Source of the DNA: Lachnospiraceae bacterium
GTDB lineage: Bacteria; Bacillota; Clostridia; Lachnospirales; Lachnospiraceae
NCBI GenBank assembly: GCA_910575035.1
Contig: CAJTDL010000016.1
Span: forward strand, 33,309-97,308
DNA length: 64,000 nt
Direction of reading: 5' to 3'
This document shows positions 42,032 to 52,332 of the stretch, one piece after another. Positions within the stretch are counted from its first letter, which is position 1. Every line of letters starts with the position of its first letter. The position numbers and the translations under genes are program-made. The notes below the pieces were generated by a model. The model was not told the DNA's origin. It searched no databases and was given only the letters and a program-made list of their open reading frames with translations.

Positions 42032-45000
42032 ATGAAAAAATATAAAGAAAAGGTAGGAAATGCATTCAATAGGTGGATATATTTGTTAGTGATAAGTATA
42101 ATATTTTTTATTATGCAGAACAATTTTATGCTAGCTAAAACAATAGAACAGAAAACGGAAGAACAAAGGCTTTTTCCCACTAATCCTATACATCATTGTA
42201 CAAAAAAAGATGATGGGACAGATATAACAGATTGGAGTTATGTTTATTTTGGTAGTTATCCCCAATCAGAGGTTACCGAACAGGAATTGACATCTGATAT
42301 TATTGGTGCGTCATATAATGTGTCTGGTGATGCTTGGATAAATGGGAGGCGATACCGTAGAATTAGTAAGGATGATGTGAATAATAATTGGTATTTTGGA
42401 AATAGGGAATATCGATATTTTAAGTGGGAGCGGATAAAATGGCGAGTGCTTAAAAATAATGGTACTACTTTATTTGTAATGGCAGATAAAGGATTGGATT
42501 GTAAAGTATATAATGAGAAACAAGAAGACATTACCTGGGAAAATAGTACCATTCGCAAGTGGATGAATCAAACTTTTTTAAACACGGCATTTAGTGAGAG
42601 TGAAAGGAATGCTATTGTGGAACAAACTATAGTAAATGAAGATAATTATTGGCAAGGAACAGAAGGGGGGGATGATACCAAGGATAAAATATTTTTCCTT
42701 TCTGCTAGAGAAGTGGGAGATCCGAGTTATGGTTTTTGCGAATATGGAGGTGATTCAGTTAGTCGATATGTAGAGGCAAGTGAGTATGCTAACGCAATGG
42801 GGGCATCTACTTTGGATGATATTGTGGAGCACTCTGTCCCCAATGGTAAGTGTTGTTATTGGTGGTTGCGTACTCCAGGGTATAAAAGGAGTGATGCATC
42901 TTCTGTTGCTGAGGGGATAATATATGATGAACTTGGTGATGAGGTCAGTCATGATAGAAATGCCTGTGTGCCAGCTTTACATATCGCATTGTCTTCTAAT
43001 CTCTGGCACTTAATGGATGATGGAACTAGCGGCGAAGATGAAAGTGGAAAGATTGTCTCAACCATTCCAGAAAACGGTTTTATAGGAGCTATGAGGTGGG
43101 GGCAGAATTTTTCTATAAAATTTGATAAAGCGCTTGATGAAGAAAATCCTCTCGGAGATGGCACGATAAAATTCCATGACAAAGCTTCAGGGAAGGTTTT
43201 ACTGGAAGTTGGGGCAATGGGAAGGGCAAGTTCTGGGTTTTTAGAAAATTCAGATGGTACCATTAAGATTGATATAGTTGCTGAGGATGCACTTCCTAAT
43301 GATAGGGATATTTTTGTGACGGTATCTGAAAATGTTGTTAATTTTGCAGATGGAACTTATAATAGAGCTTATTCAGATGATAATTTTTGGAATTTTCATA
43401 CTTTTCCAGTAGATACGCCATCCGTTAGAAATAATTCTGTAAGCAAGGTGATTCCAATAAATAAATATTATGCTTTTTTTAAACCTCTCATAGCTGAATG
43501 CTGCTGGTTGGCTGATAATGGAGAAAAAGGCATATGCTTTGGTATGTGTTATAGTGCAATTGCTTGGCGTGAATACGATAGTACAATACATAAAATTGTT
43601 GACAATATGTATTTGTCGCAAGCAGATGTTGATAAGAGGTCAGGTGGTAATTTATCATTATTGGATTACATGCAATATGGGCATATATTTCAACAAACAT
43701 CAGTAGTGCAACAGACAAAGGATACCAACCTAGAAAATATTGAGAAAAAGATACGTAGTTATTTAAATGGAAATGGCCAACCTGTTATTTTAGGTGTAAA
43801 AAATTCTGAGGGAGGCCATGCTCTACTTCCAGTGCATATGGAAAAAACAGATGATGGATTAAGCATTTTGTTATATAATTGCAATGCTCCTACCACAAAT
43901 TATTACTTGGATGTAAGAAAAATGCTTTCAGGAGAATGGTTAGAGTGGGAAATTAGAGGGATTAATTACGTGAGTGGAAGTAATAGCATAATCTATTCTA
44001 CCAAGGATGAGATTTGGTGTGTTACGGTTGATCCAAGAATATGTGACACAGCGATTGGAATGACAAACAGGAACTATAAAGAAAGTAGTAATTTACTAAT
44101 GACAAAATTGGACTCCTTTACAATAAATAACAAAGAAAATTATCAGGGAAATAAGGGAAATGGAAAGATATTAACGCCCATTTCTTATGTCAATGGAAAA
44201 AAGTCAAATGAAGATTATAATTTGTACTGGACGGAAGAAGATAGTTTGACAATTGATAGTAATGGGGAAGTGTTTGAAGAAGCAACATTATGTGAGGGAA
44301 ATAGGGAGTACAGGGTATCATCAGATGCACCGGCAGAAGTTTCTATAGGTTTGGAAACAGGCAATGATAACATTGTGGCACAGCTTCAGGGGAGTGGAAA
44401 GATAAATATTCAAAACAATGTTGTTATTGATGATATGGTTCAGTCAGTTACGATTGAAGGCCAATCTAATACAGGGAAAGTAGAGGTATCAGAAAAAAGT
44501 GAGGGGTATGCAGTGAAAGGCATGCAGAACTTAGAGATTGTCCAACAGTATGATGAAGGAGAATCAAGCCTTAATGTGAAGGGTTTAAATGATAACCAGG
44601 AATATCAGGTTGTAGTAGATGGGGATAGGGTATCTGTAGGAGAAGATACAAATGGAGATGGAACCGTGGATAAGATACATGCATCAAATAATGGAAAAAT
44701 GAAGCAGTCCATCACGGGGACGTCAGCTTATTCCAAGACATATGGGAACGCCCCATTTAAGTTGGATGCCGTATTGGAAAAAGGCAGCGGTTCCCTTACT
44801 TATGCATCATCCAATCCCAAAGTGGCAGAAGTATCCGACAAAGGGGAGGTTAAAATCACAGGCGCAGGCAAAGCATCCATCACAGTTATTGCCTCTGAAA
44901 CAGAGGAATATAAAAAATGCGAATACCAGATTTCAATAAATGTTGCAAAAGCAAGCCAGCGCATAAGCGGAACCGCCAAGTACAGCAAGACAATTGGCAG

Positions 45001-45709
45001 CAAGCCATTCCGTCTGGATGCGAAGCGAACCGTGGGAGAGGGAAAAATCAGCTATCTTTCAGCAAACCGCAATGTGGCAACGGTTTCTGACAGTGGCACG
45101 GTCACACTTAAAAAGCCAGGCAATACAGTGATAACAGTAACAGCAGCAGAAACAGCAAATTACAATGCCTGCACGTTCCGCATAAAGCTAAGCGTCACAG
45201 CCCCCAAGAAAGGCACAGCACTGACCGACCCTAAGACAAAGGCAAAATACAAAGTGACAAAACAAGGAAAGTCCGTAGAATACAGCAAGCCCAAAGACAA
45301 GAAAGCCACAAAGGCAACTGTCCCTGCCACAGTCACAATTTCTGGCGTGAAATACAACGTGACAGCCATTGGGGCAAATGCCTTTAGCGGATGCAAGAAG
45401 CTAAAGTCTGTAAGCATTGGAAAAAACGTGGAATCCATTGGCGCAAAAGCCTTTGCCAATTGTACAGCTTTGGGGAAACTTACTCTCCCCTCCAAGGCAT
45501 CTAAAATTGGCAAGCAAGCTTTTGCCAACTGCGGAAAGCTAAAGGACATTACCATCAAGTCCACGAAGCTAACTTCAAAATCCATTGGCGCAAAAGCCTT
45601 CCAGGGCATCCATGCAAAAGCCACAATTAAAGTGCCAAAGGCAAAAAAAGCAGCCTACCAGAAACTGCTGAAGTCAAAAGGTATTGGCAAGAAAGTAAAA
45701 GTAAAGTAA
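42032..45709 (+). CDS. Chimeric secreted protein: DUF6273, putative cysteine protease, BIG2 and LRR cassette
   Basis: A 1225-residue exported protein. After an N-terminal hydrophobic segment (WIYLLVISIIFFIMQNNFML) it has a DUF6273 domain at about 65-330 (VYFGSYPQSEV, IKWRVLKNNGTTLFVMAD, WWLRTPGY) and an Ig-like region. A papain-like segment at about 470-665 has Cys506 in GICFGMCYSAIAW, His596 in GGHALLPV and Asn616 or Asn618 in LYNCNAP as possible catalytic residues. Two BIG2-like domains (950-1045) and an LRR cassette (1050-1225) follow. The protease call is inference from residue order. The C-terminal cassette is nearly the same as in the next gene. GAGGGAG precedes ATG 42032. Confidence 0.8.
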   Translation: MKKYKEKVGNAFNRWIYLLVISIIFFIMQNNFMLAKTIEQKTEEQRLFPTNPIHHCTKKDDGTDITDWSYVYFGSYPQSEVTEQELTSDIIGASYNVSGDAWINGRRYRRISKDDVNNNWYFGNREYRYFKWERIKWRVLKNNGTTLFVMADKGLDCKVYNEKQEDITWENSTIRKWMNQTFLNTAFSESERNAIVEQTIVNEDNYWQGTEGGDDTKDKIFFLSAREVGDPSYGFCEYGGDSVSRYVEASEYANAMGASTLDDIVEHSVPNGKCCYWWLRTPGYKRSDASSVAEGIIYDELGDEVSHDRNACVPALHIALSSNLWHLMDDGTSGEDESGKIVSTIPENGFIGAMRWGQNFSIKFDKALDEENPLGDGTIKFHDKASGKVLLEVGAMGRASSGFLENSDGTIKIDIVAEDALPNDRDIFVTVSENVVNFADGTYNRAYSDDNFWNFHTFPVDTPSVRNNSVSKVIPINKYYAFFKPLIAECCWLADNGEKGICFGMCYSAIAWREYDSTIHKIVDNMYLSQADVDKRSGGNLSLLDYMQYGHIFQQTSVVQQTKDTNLENIEKKIRSYLNGNGQPVILGVKNSEGGHALLPVHMEKTDDGLSILLYNCNAPTTNYYLDVRKMLSGEWLEWEIRGINYVSGSNSIIYSTKDEIWCVTVDPRICDTAIGMTNRNYKESSNLLMTKLDSFTINNKENYQGNKGNGKILTPISYVNGKKSNEDYNLYWTEEDSLTIDSNGEVFEEATLCEGNREYRVSSDAPAEVSIGLETGNDNIVAQLQGSGKINIQNNVVIDDMVQSVTIEGQSNTGKVEVSEKSEGYAVKGMQNLEIVQQYDEGESSLNVKGLNDNQEYQVVVDGDRVSVGEDTNGDGTVDKIHASNNGKMKQSITGTSAYSKTYGNAPFKLDAVLEKGSGSLTYASSNPKVAEVSDKGEVKITGAGKASITVIASETEEYKKCEYQISINVAKASQRISGTAKYSKTIGSKPFRLDAKRTVGEGKISYLSANRNVATVSDSGTVTLKKPGNTVITVTAAETANYNACTFRIKLSVTAPKKGTALTDPKTKAKYKVTKQGKSVEYSKPKDKKATKATVPATVTISGVKYNVTAIGANAFSGCKKLKSVSIGKNVESIGAKAFANCTALGKLTLPSKASKIGKQAFANCGKLKDITIKSTKLTSKSIGAKAFQGIHAKATIKVPKAKKAAYQKLLKSKGIGKKVKVK
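45050..45700 (+). repeat. Shared C-terminal BIG2+LRR cassette, copy 1
   Basis: This stretch, encoding SYLSANRNVATVSDSG through GIGKKVKVK, is highly similar in DNA to 48640-49285; blocks such as GGAAAGTCCGTAGAATACAG are identical. Divergence rises sharply upstream, which marks it as a unit of recombination or duplication. Confidence 0.8.
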
Positions 45710-45859
45710 GCCTGACTGTCCATGCAAGGGGACATAGTGATTTCCGCAGCGCCTCGTATGGTCGTTCCCCACACTCTAAATGATTAACAAATAAAAGGCA
45801 CGCATAATCCAACCGATATCCGCTTAAAATTGCTGCAGAAAGAAAGGAAAGCAGAACTT

Positions 45860-48800
45860 ATGGATAAAATGATAAAAGTAATGAAAGTAATGAAGATAAA
45901 GAACTATGCCAAAAATTTTTTATCGTATCTTTTCGTAGCCTGTATCGTGCTGATATGCATTCTGGGTAGTAGCGCTATGGCAGAAGTAAAAGCAGAAAAT
46001 ATAACATCCGGCTCTGTGTCTCAAACAGCAGCAATGCAAAGCAGCTTCGAACTGACCAATTATTCCAACGTATTAAGGAACTGCATCCCAGAAGACATCG
46101 GGACATGCAGGACGTCTTTTTTAGGAAAACGCCCAGATGGCGGCTATCAGGCTGCCATCTATCATCAGGGAAAAATTTATATTAAGAATTTTTCTGATCA
46201 TTACTGTTTAGAGTCGTCCAAGGAACTTGATTTAGAACTCCCCCTATGGGGAGGGCTCTTTTTCGGGGACAATTATAATTATGTAATCTGCGGGAATGAG
46301 TATGACGGGCAGGCAGAGGGCGGAGGGGAAGTATATCGGATTATTCAATACAGCAAAGAATTTGAGCGTATTGCCAGCCTGTCCCTGAATAGTGAAGAAA
46401 CATACACAGCGACGCCCTTCTATTGGGGAAACGTTTCTGTGGACGAGCAGGGGGACACACTGACCGTATATACCAGCAGATTGAGGCCTGATGGAAACCA
46501 GTCGAATATCGCAATCCATGTAAATACAGCAGATATGACAGTTTCAGATCGGACAGGAATGGCAAAGTTTCCTGCAATGCACCAACAGGATTCATTCAGG
46601 CAGATTGTGAAATATGATGCGCAAAAGCCTGTTTATGCAGATGTATCCGATATGGATTGGAAGAGCCAGGTTCTCTTGTGGTTTGGGAAGAACAAAGAGA
46701 CAGTGGCAGAAAGTGAAGATGAGTATAATAATACAAAAGATGCAGAGCTATCCGGGCTTGCCGTGTCGGATACGAATTACCTTGTTGTCGGTTCCTGCAC
46801 CTGCCAGAGCTTTAATAATATTTTCTTGTCCAGTGTTGACAAAGATTCTGGTAAAGTGGAGAGAAAATGGCTGACAGATGCATCTGCATTATCGGCAAAA
46901 TATGTTCACAATCCCCGGATAGTAAAAATCACAGAAGACCAATTTGCTGTCCTGTGGGGCGGCCGCACAACCCAATATATTCTTGTGGACGGCAGGGGGA
47001 ACATCGTCAGCGAACGGAAGAAAAGCCCGGTTCCTATTACCGATAGCGAGCCGATTTATGTGGATGGTAAGATTTTATGCTTTTCTGTGGAGAATGGGAA
47101 AATGGCGCTCCATGAGATAACGGATTTTTCCCTCAATGGAGTTTATAAACCAGAAGTCAGGGCGCCGCATTCTGGTTCTTCCTGGGATGGGACGGCAGAC
47201 GTCAGTTGGTATGACGCAGGCAAAGCGGAATTCGATATTTCCACTGCGCAGCAGCTTTGCGGGCTTGCGCAGCTGGCAAACAAAGGAAATACTTTTGAGG
47301 GGAAGAGGATCAATCTCTGCCAGGATATTTTTTTGAATGGTGAGGCATATCAATATATCTGGACGCCGATTGCCGCATATGGAGGAGATAAAGGCCATAC
47401 GAATGTATTTCAGGGGGAATTTTGCGGAAATGGGCATACAATTTACAATATACAAACAGCTTATCGCGACGGCGGCGGGGGATTGTTTGGGCATATCGGG
47501 GAAAAAGGAAGGGTAAAATGCGTGGATATCTCCCAGGGAAGGTTCTATTCTGGAGGATGCATTGCAAACGTAAATGATGGCGTCATTTCATTTTGCAATA
47601 ATTATTCCACGGTTGGGGTATGGGATCTGCTTGTTGTCGGGGGAATCTGTAATTATAACAATAACCTTGTCTATGGATGCAAGAATTATGGAGAAGTATG
47701 GGGAAGCGCTGCAGCTGGCATTGTCGGTTCCACCCGGTCGGAGTTGGCTACAATAAGCCAGTGCGGCAATTATGGATTGGTTAGCGGAATTCAAGCTGCC
47801 GCAGGCATTGTGGCCAGGAATGGAGCATGGGTTTTTGATTGCTGTAACAAAGGGATTGTGGCGGAGAGGCATTGGAGGAATGGAGGACGTGCCGGGTATC
47901 TTTGCGGGATTGCCTATGAAAATCTGGATCATGGCCGCATTGCAAATTGTTATTCGGCAGGAGTGTTTTCTTATACGGAGAAAGAAGGGCTGCCTGGGAG
48001 GTATGGAATCTGCGGAAGGAATGAAGGAGGAGAAATGGCAGGCTGCTATGCCCTTTCTGGATATAGGCAGGATAACCAGGGAGCTGAGACGGTTGCTTAC
48101 GAAGATTTGAAAAGCCCTTCCTTTGCCTCTAAATTGAATCAGCGGAAATATTCTCTATTGCCTGTATGGAAAGAAGATGTGAATCACATCAATGGAGGTT
48201 TGCCAATCTCTACTGCGGATGAAAGTTTTTTTACCGGGCAGTGTAAAATTCAGCCGGAGCTATGGATTTCTGGAAATGAAAATGAAATAGAAGCAGATTT
48301 AGAGGATGGAACCTATTCGTTAGGTTTGAAATGTTATTACAATGATTCAGCCCCAATCCTTTCGATAGAAGATACGGAGATTGCAGAAATTTCAGAAGGT
48401 GGTATAATTATGCTTAAGAAGGCGGGGGCAACCCAGATAAAGATACATTTTGATGAAACAGAAAATAATAGCGGCGCTGATTTTTGGCTTCCACTTAAAG
48501 TCAAAGGCAATACAGCGGATACCCCTACAAAAAAGAAGAGCCAGTCTATTAAGGGGACAGCATCTTATTTTAAAACTTGTGGGGATGCCTCGTTCTATTT
48601 GGATGCCGTATTGGCGAAAGGAGACGGCAAACTGAGTTATCTTTCTTCAAACCGTACAGTAGCAACCGTTTCAAATAGCGGCATGGTCACCGTCAAAAAG
48701 CCGGGAAATACTGTAATAACCGTAACGGCAGCAGCAACTCCCAATTACAATGCCTGTACATTCCGCATAAATTTAAGGGTCACAGCCCCCCAAAACGGCA

Positions 48801-49294
48801 CGGTGCTGACCGACCCTAAGACAAAAGCGAAGTATAAAGTGGCAAAACAAGGAAAGTCCGTAGAATACAGCAAGCCCAAAGACAAGAAAGCCACAAAGGA
48901 AACTGTCCCTGCCACAGTCACGATTTCCGGTGTGAAATACAGCGTGATAAGCATAGCGGCAAACGCCTTTAGCGGATGCAAAAAATTAAAGTCCGTCACC
49001 ATTGGGAAAAACGTGGAATCCATTGGCACAAAGGCCTTTGCCAACTGTACAGGCCTTGGGAAGATTTCCATCCCATCCAAGGTATCCAACATTGGCAAGC
49101 AGGCATTTTCTGGCTGTGGGAAGCTAAAAGACATTACCATCCATTCCACTAAGCTGACGTCAAAATCTGTGGGTGCAAAGGCCTTCCAGGGGATCCATAC
49201 GAAGGCTGTTATAAAAGTCCCCAAACAGAAAAAGCCAGCTTACCGGAAATTATTCCAGTCAAAAGGCATTGCGAAGAAAGTAAAGATAAAATAG
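45860..49294 (+). CDS. Secreted protein with GLUG-like repeats and C-terminal BIG2+LRR cassette
   Basis: The 1144-residue protein has a signal peptide (LSYLFVACIVLICILGSSAM) and an N-terminal half of unknown fold that looks like a beta-propeller (YQAAIYHQGKIYIKNFSD, VISFCNN). A GLUG-type region at about 440-760 (ISTAQQLCGLAQLANKGNTF, FCGNGHTIYNI, GGGLFGHIGEKG, AAGIVGSTRSEL) resembles IgA-protease or adhesin GLUG repeats. A BIG2-like domain and the LRR cassette follow (ISIAANAFSGCKKLKSVTI). It is probably a surface adhesin or glycan-binding protein. ATG 45860 has an AAAGGAAAG site; a TTG at 45830 is in frame. The cassette matches that of the preceding gene. Confidence 0.78.
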   Translation: MDKMIKVMKVMKIKNYAKNFLSYLFVACIVLICILGSSAMAEVKAENITSGSVSQTAAMQSSFELTNYSNVLRNCIPEDIGTCRTSFLGKRPDGGYQAAIYHQGKIYIKNFSDHYCLESSKELDLELPLWGGLFFGDNYNYVICGNEYDGQAEGGGEVYRIIQYSKEFERIASLSLNSEETYTATPFYWGNVSVDEQGDTLTVYTSRLRPDGNQSNIAIHVNTADMTVSDRTGMAKFPAMHQQDSFRQIVKYDAQKPVYADVSDMDWKSQVLLWFGKNKETVAESEDEYNNTKDAELSGLAVSDTNYLVVGSCTCQSFNNIFLSSVDKDSGKVERKWLTDASALSAKYVHNPRIVKITEDQFAVLWGGRTTQYILVDGRGNIVSERKKSPVPITDSEPIYVDGKILCFSVENGKMALHEITDFSLNGVYKPEVRAPHSGSSWDGTADVSWYDAGKAEFDISTAQQLCGLAQLANKGNTFEGKRINLCQDIFLNGEAYQYIWTPIAAYGGDKGHTNVFQGEFCGNGHTIYNIQTAYRDGGGGLFGHIGEKGRVKCVDISQGRFYSGGCIANVNDGVISFCNNYSTVGVWDLLVVGGICNYNNNLVYGCKNYGEVWGSAAAGIVGSTRSELATISQCGNYGLVSGIQAAAGIVARNGAWVFDCCNKGIVAERHWRNGGRAGYLCGIAYENLDHGRIANCYSAGVFSYTEKEGLPGRYGICGRNEGGEMAGCYALSGYRQDNQGAETVAYEDLKSPSFASKLNQRKYSLLPVWKEDVNHINGGLPISTADESFFTGQCKIQPELWISGNENEIEADLEDGTYSLGLKCYYNDSAPILSIEDTEIAEISEGGIIMLKKAGATQIKIHFDETENNSGADFWLPLKVKGNTADTPTKKKSQSIKGTASYFKTCGDASFYLDAVLAKGDGKLSYLSSNRTVATVSNSGMVTVKKPGNTVITVTAAATPNYNACTFRINLRVTAPQNGTVLTDPKTKAKYKVAKQGKSVEYSKPKDKKATKETVPATVTISGVKYSVISIAANAFSGCKKLKSVTIGKNVESIGTKAFANCTGLGKISIPSKVSNIGKQAFSGCGKLKDITIHSTKLTSKSVGAKAFQGIHTKAVIKVPKQKKPAYRKLFQSKGIAKKVKIK
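48640..49285 (+). repeat. Shared C-terminal BIG2+LRR cassette, copy 2
   Basis: This is the partner of 45050-45700, encoding SYLSSNRTVATVSNSG through KGIAKKVKI. By eye the two are the same over most positions, with several stretches of 20 identical bases. Confidence 0.8.
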
Positions 49295-49366
49295 AAAGGC
49301 ATTTCTGGATCTGAAAATCAATATTTTTTGAATATCAGCAGGCCATCACATTAGGAGGAAAGAATT

Positions 49367-52087
49367 ATGAAAAAAATGATAAGTAAAATAATCAGCGGAG
49401 GACTTACGGCGTGTCTTTTGTTTACAGCGGTTCCTGCGGAGTTTATCCATGCGGAAAATGGCATACAGGAAGAACAGCCGCAAGCGTTTGGAACAGCATC
49501 AGGGCTGGAAGCGGGGGGATTACAGGATAATGAGCCTTGGGAGCTGGATCTGTCCCAGCTGCCAGAAGGAGAAAAAAAGAGTCCTGCCGCAGGATATGGA
49601 GAGGATGGGACAGAGAATAAATTACCAATGGAGGCCGGCGCCAGGGGAGCCAGCGCGGATATCACTGATTCCGGTGATTGCAGCGGGGAGAATGGTTCGG
49701 TGGTCTGGGAATATCAGGACGGAAGGCTGACTATAACCGGAACCGGCCAAATGCAGGATTGGCCTTCCGGTGCGCCTTGGTATGGTTACAGATATGATAT
49801 TACCAGCGTGGAGGTTGGCGAAGGGGTGACAAATATTGGGGAGGCCGCATTTTATGGGTGTTATTTCCTGGAGTCCGTGCTCCTTCCGGACACATTGGAG
49901 TCCATTGGAAAAGGGGCATTTGCAGGCTGTTCTGCGTTAAAAGAGCTTATGCTGCCTGATAAAGTGGCCAAAATAGGGCAGTATGCTTTCCAGGCTTGTG
50001 AATTTACAGCGTGTAAGCTGCCTTCTTCATTAGAAGAATTAGATATTTCTGCTTTTTTTAACTGCAGGTACATAGAGAGCATCAGCATAGCTGCTTCGAA
50101 CCAGGTATATCAAACGCAGGATGGGGTGCTTTTCTCAAAAGACGGCGGGACGCTTTTATATTGTCCGGCAAATAAGACAACTGGAACCTATGCGGTACCT
50201 TCTGGCGTGTCAGAGATAGGGGATATGGCATTTATACAGGGGCAAATGTCCGATGTGGCAATTTCCCAGAACGTGAAAACGATAGGCGCTTCTGCCTTCC
50301 AGCAGAGCAATATCACCAGTCTGGTGATTCCGGAATCTGTCAGAAAAGTAGGCGATTTCATGTGTTACAATTGCGGGAATCTGAAAACAGTAACGATAAA
50401 ACCAGGGCTTGCAGCATTATCCTATGAAATGTTCCAGAAATGCTATGCTTTGGAAAGCGTTGACCTGGGCAAAGTGACAGATTTGAATAAGATGGCCTTT
50501 TCTTACTGCAGCTCCCTAAAAGAAGTGGAGATTCCAAACGGAACCAAAGCGATTATGAACGGCAGTTTTGGAGAGTGTACTGCCCTGGAAAAAGTGGTGC
50601 TTCCGTCTACGGTAAAGGAGATTGCCTATCAGGCATTTTTAAACTGCAGCTCCCTGACGGATATCAGTTTTCCTGAAGGGTTGAAGGCAATTTACCGCTA
50701 TGCGTTTTATGGCTGTACTGGATTAAAGAGTGTAAATCTGCCATCCACAATAGAAGAAATTGGGGAGAATGCGTTTCCTTCCACCACAAAATTAAACAAT
50801 ATACCAGAGTCCCTGACCCAGCAGGAAGATGGATCATATAAGATGACAGCACAGGTAAAAATAAAAGGAAAGGAAATTTATTCAGAGGCTTTTGGCGTCT
50901 TGAAAAAAGCCAACAGTGAGCGCAAGAAAGCGGGAAAGGGCAGCCTGAAAATGGATCAAGAGCTGCTGGAGGCGGCTATGAAACGGGCTTTGGAGACCAG
51001 CCTTTACTGGAGCCATACCAGGCCGAACGGTTCAGACTGCTTTACGGCTTCTGATTTGATAGCGGGAGAAAACATTGCCGTGGGTTCTTATTCTGCTTCT
51101 GCCGTTATGTCCCAGTGGATGAATTCTGCTGGCCACAAGGCGAATATTCTGGATGAAAATTATACCACAATTGGTGTTGGCTGTGTGGAAGTGGACGGCG
51201 TGCGCTATTGGGTACAGTGTTTTGGGACAGAGGGGACTACAGCGGCACAGCCGGACGCATATCAAGATAAAGACAAGGCCAGAACGATTTCTGTGAGCCC
51301 AGACAAAGAGTATTACAGGCCTTCCGTTCGGGTGAACGGCTCTAAAGTGGAAGCCGGGCAGACTTTGAAGGTATCTGTCACCTGGTACAATGAATTTGCT
51401 GCCATTCAGATTCCGGCCTCCAGCCTAAAATACAGCAGCTCCAACGAATCGGTGTGCACCGTGTCGAAGGGAACCATCAAGGGAGTCGGAAACGGTACGG
51501 CCGAAGTAAAAATATGGTTCCCCGGCTATGAGAAAGGCGCCGTGACGAAGAAAGTGACGGTGAGCAGAGGCGTGCAGATAGATACCTGTACAGTGAAATT
51601 CAACAAAAACGGAGGCGGAAAATTAAGCAAGGGCAGCCTGAAGGTAACGAAGGGGGCGAAAATCGGAAAGCTGCCCACGGTTCAGCGGAAGGGATATATT
51701 TTCAAAGGATGGTACACCAAGAAGAGCAAGGGAACGAAGGTGACGGAAAAGACCATCATCAAGAAGAGCCAGACGCTTTATGGCCAGTGGAGCAAGGTGA
51801 AGAAGCCAGGAGGCGCGCAGGTTACCTCCCTGAAAGAAAAATCCGGCGTTATGGAGGTAGCCTACAAAAAAGTAAAGGGAGCTGACGGATATGAAATTTC
51901 CTATGCATCTTCCAAAAAATTTACGGATAAAGCTACAAAAAAGAGTTACACAAAAGCATTAAAGATGAATATCAGGAATCTGAAAAAGGGAAAAACTTAC
52001 TATGTACGGGTGCGGGCATATAAGACAGATTCCGCCAAAGCGAAGATATACGGAACATACAGCAAGGTAAAACGGATAAAAATGTAG
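49367..52087 (+). CDS. Secreted BspA-type LRR protein with CAP (SCP/PR1) domain
   Basis: The 906-residue protein has a signal peptide (KIISGGLTACLLFTAVPAEF) and the BspA lead-in (ENGSVVWEYQDGRLTITGTG). TpLRR repeats run from about 140 to 480. A CAP domain at about 505-625 has the conserved acid-pocket residues in SHTRPNG, ENIAVG and SAGHKANIL. A BIG2-like domain, a Listeria-Bacteroides repeat (KGYIFKGWYTKKSKGTKV) and a C-terminal FN3 domain follow. CAP domains in bacteria bind or modify envelope components; the ligand is unknown. AGGAGG precedes ATG 49367. The neighbour genes share domains in different orders. Confidence 0.86.
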   Translation: MKKMISKIISGGLTACLLFTAVPAEFIHAENGIQEEQPQAFGTASGLEAGGLQDNEPWELDLSQLPEGEKKSPAAGYGEDGTENKLPMEAGARGASADITDSGDCSGENGSVVWEYQDGRLTITGTGQMQDWPSGAPWYGYRYDITSVEVGEGVTNIGEAAFYGCYFLESVLLPDTLESIGKGAFAGCSALKELMLPDKVAKIGQYAFQACEFTACKLPSSLEELDISAFFNCRYIESISIAASNQVYQTQDGVLFSKDGGTLLYCPANKTTGTYAVPSGVSEIGDMAFIQGQMSDVAISQNVKTIGASAFQQSNITSLVIPESVRKVGDFMCYNCGNLKTVTIKPGLAALSYEMFQKCYALESVDLGKVTDLNKMAFSYCSSLKEVEIPNGTKAIMNGSFGECTALEKVVLPSTVKEIAYQAFLNCSSLTDISFPEGLKAIYRYAFYGCTGLKSVNLPSTIEEIGENAFPSTTKLNNIPESLTQQEDGSYKMTAQVKIKGKEIYSEAFGVLKKANSERKKAGKGSLKMDQELLEAAMKRALETSLYWSHTRPNGSDCFTASDLIAGENIAVGSYSASAVMSQWMNSAGHKANILDENYTTIGVGCVEVDGVRYWVQCFGTEGTTAAQPDAYQDKDKARTISVSPDKEYYRPSVRVNGSKVEAGQTLKVSVTWYNEFAAIQIPASSLKYSSSNESVCTVSKGTIKGVGNGTAEVKIWFPGYEKGAVTKKVTVSRGVQIDTCTVKFNKNGGGKLSKGSLKVTKGAKIGKLPTVQRKGYIFKGWYTKKSKGTKVTEKTIIKKSQTLYGQWSKVKKPGGAQVTSLKEKSGVMEVAYKKVKGADGYEISYASSKKFTDKATKKSYTKALKMNIRNLKKGKTYYVRVRAYKTDSAKAKIYGTYSKVKRIKM

Positions 52088-52332
52088 AAACGGAGACAGC
52101 TGGCAGCCACCCTAAAGCCCTATAAAAAACAAAGCCAATAAACAGTGGGGCGTATAACTCGCCAACTCAACGTTCCGGCAATGGGTCTGATGTTGTTAAG
52201 AAAGAATTTTGGCAGGATTGTTTTTCATTAAAAATCATGTTTAGATAAGTTATAAAATAGCAGTGGGGAAATGATAAACAGAAATATTTCGGAAGAAAAA
52301 ATGGTTGGGATTGTATTGCGTATACGTTAGAG

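Noticed and set aside
45710-45859. Possible small gene or RNA between the two giant proteins.
   Set aside because: Only short frames without ribosome sites and no stable hairpin with a T tract.
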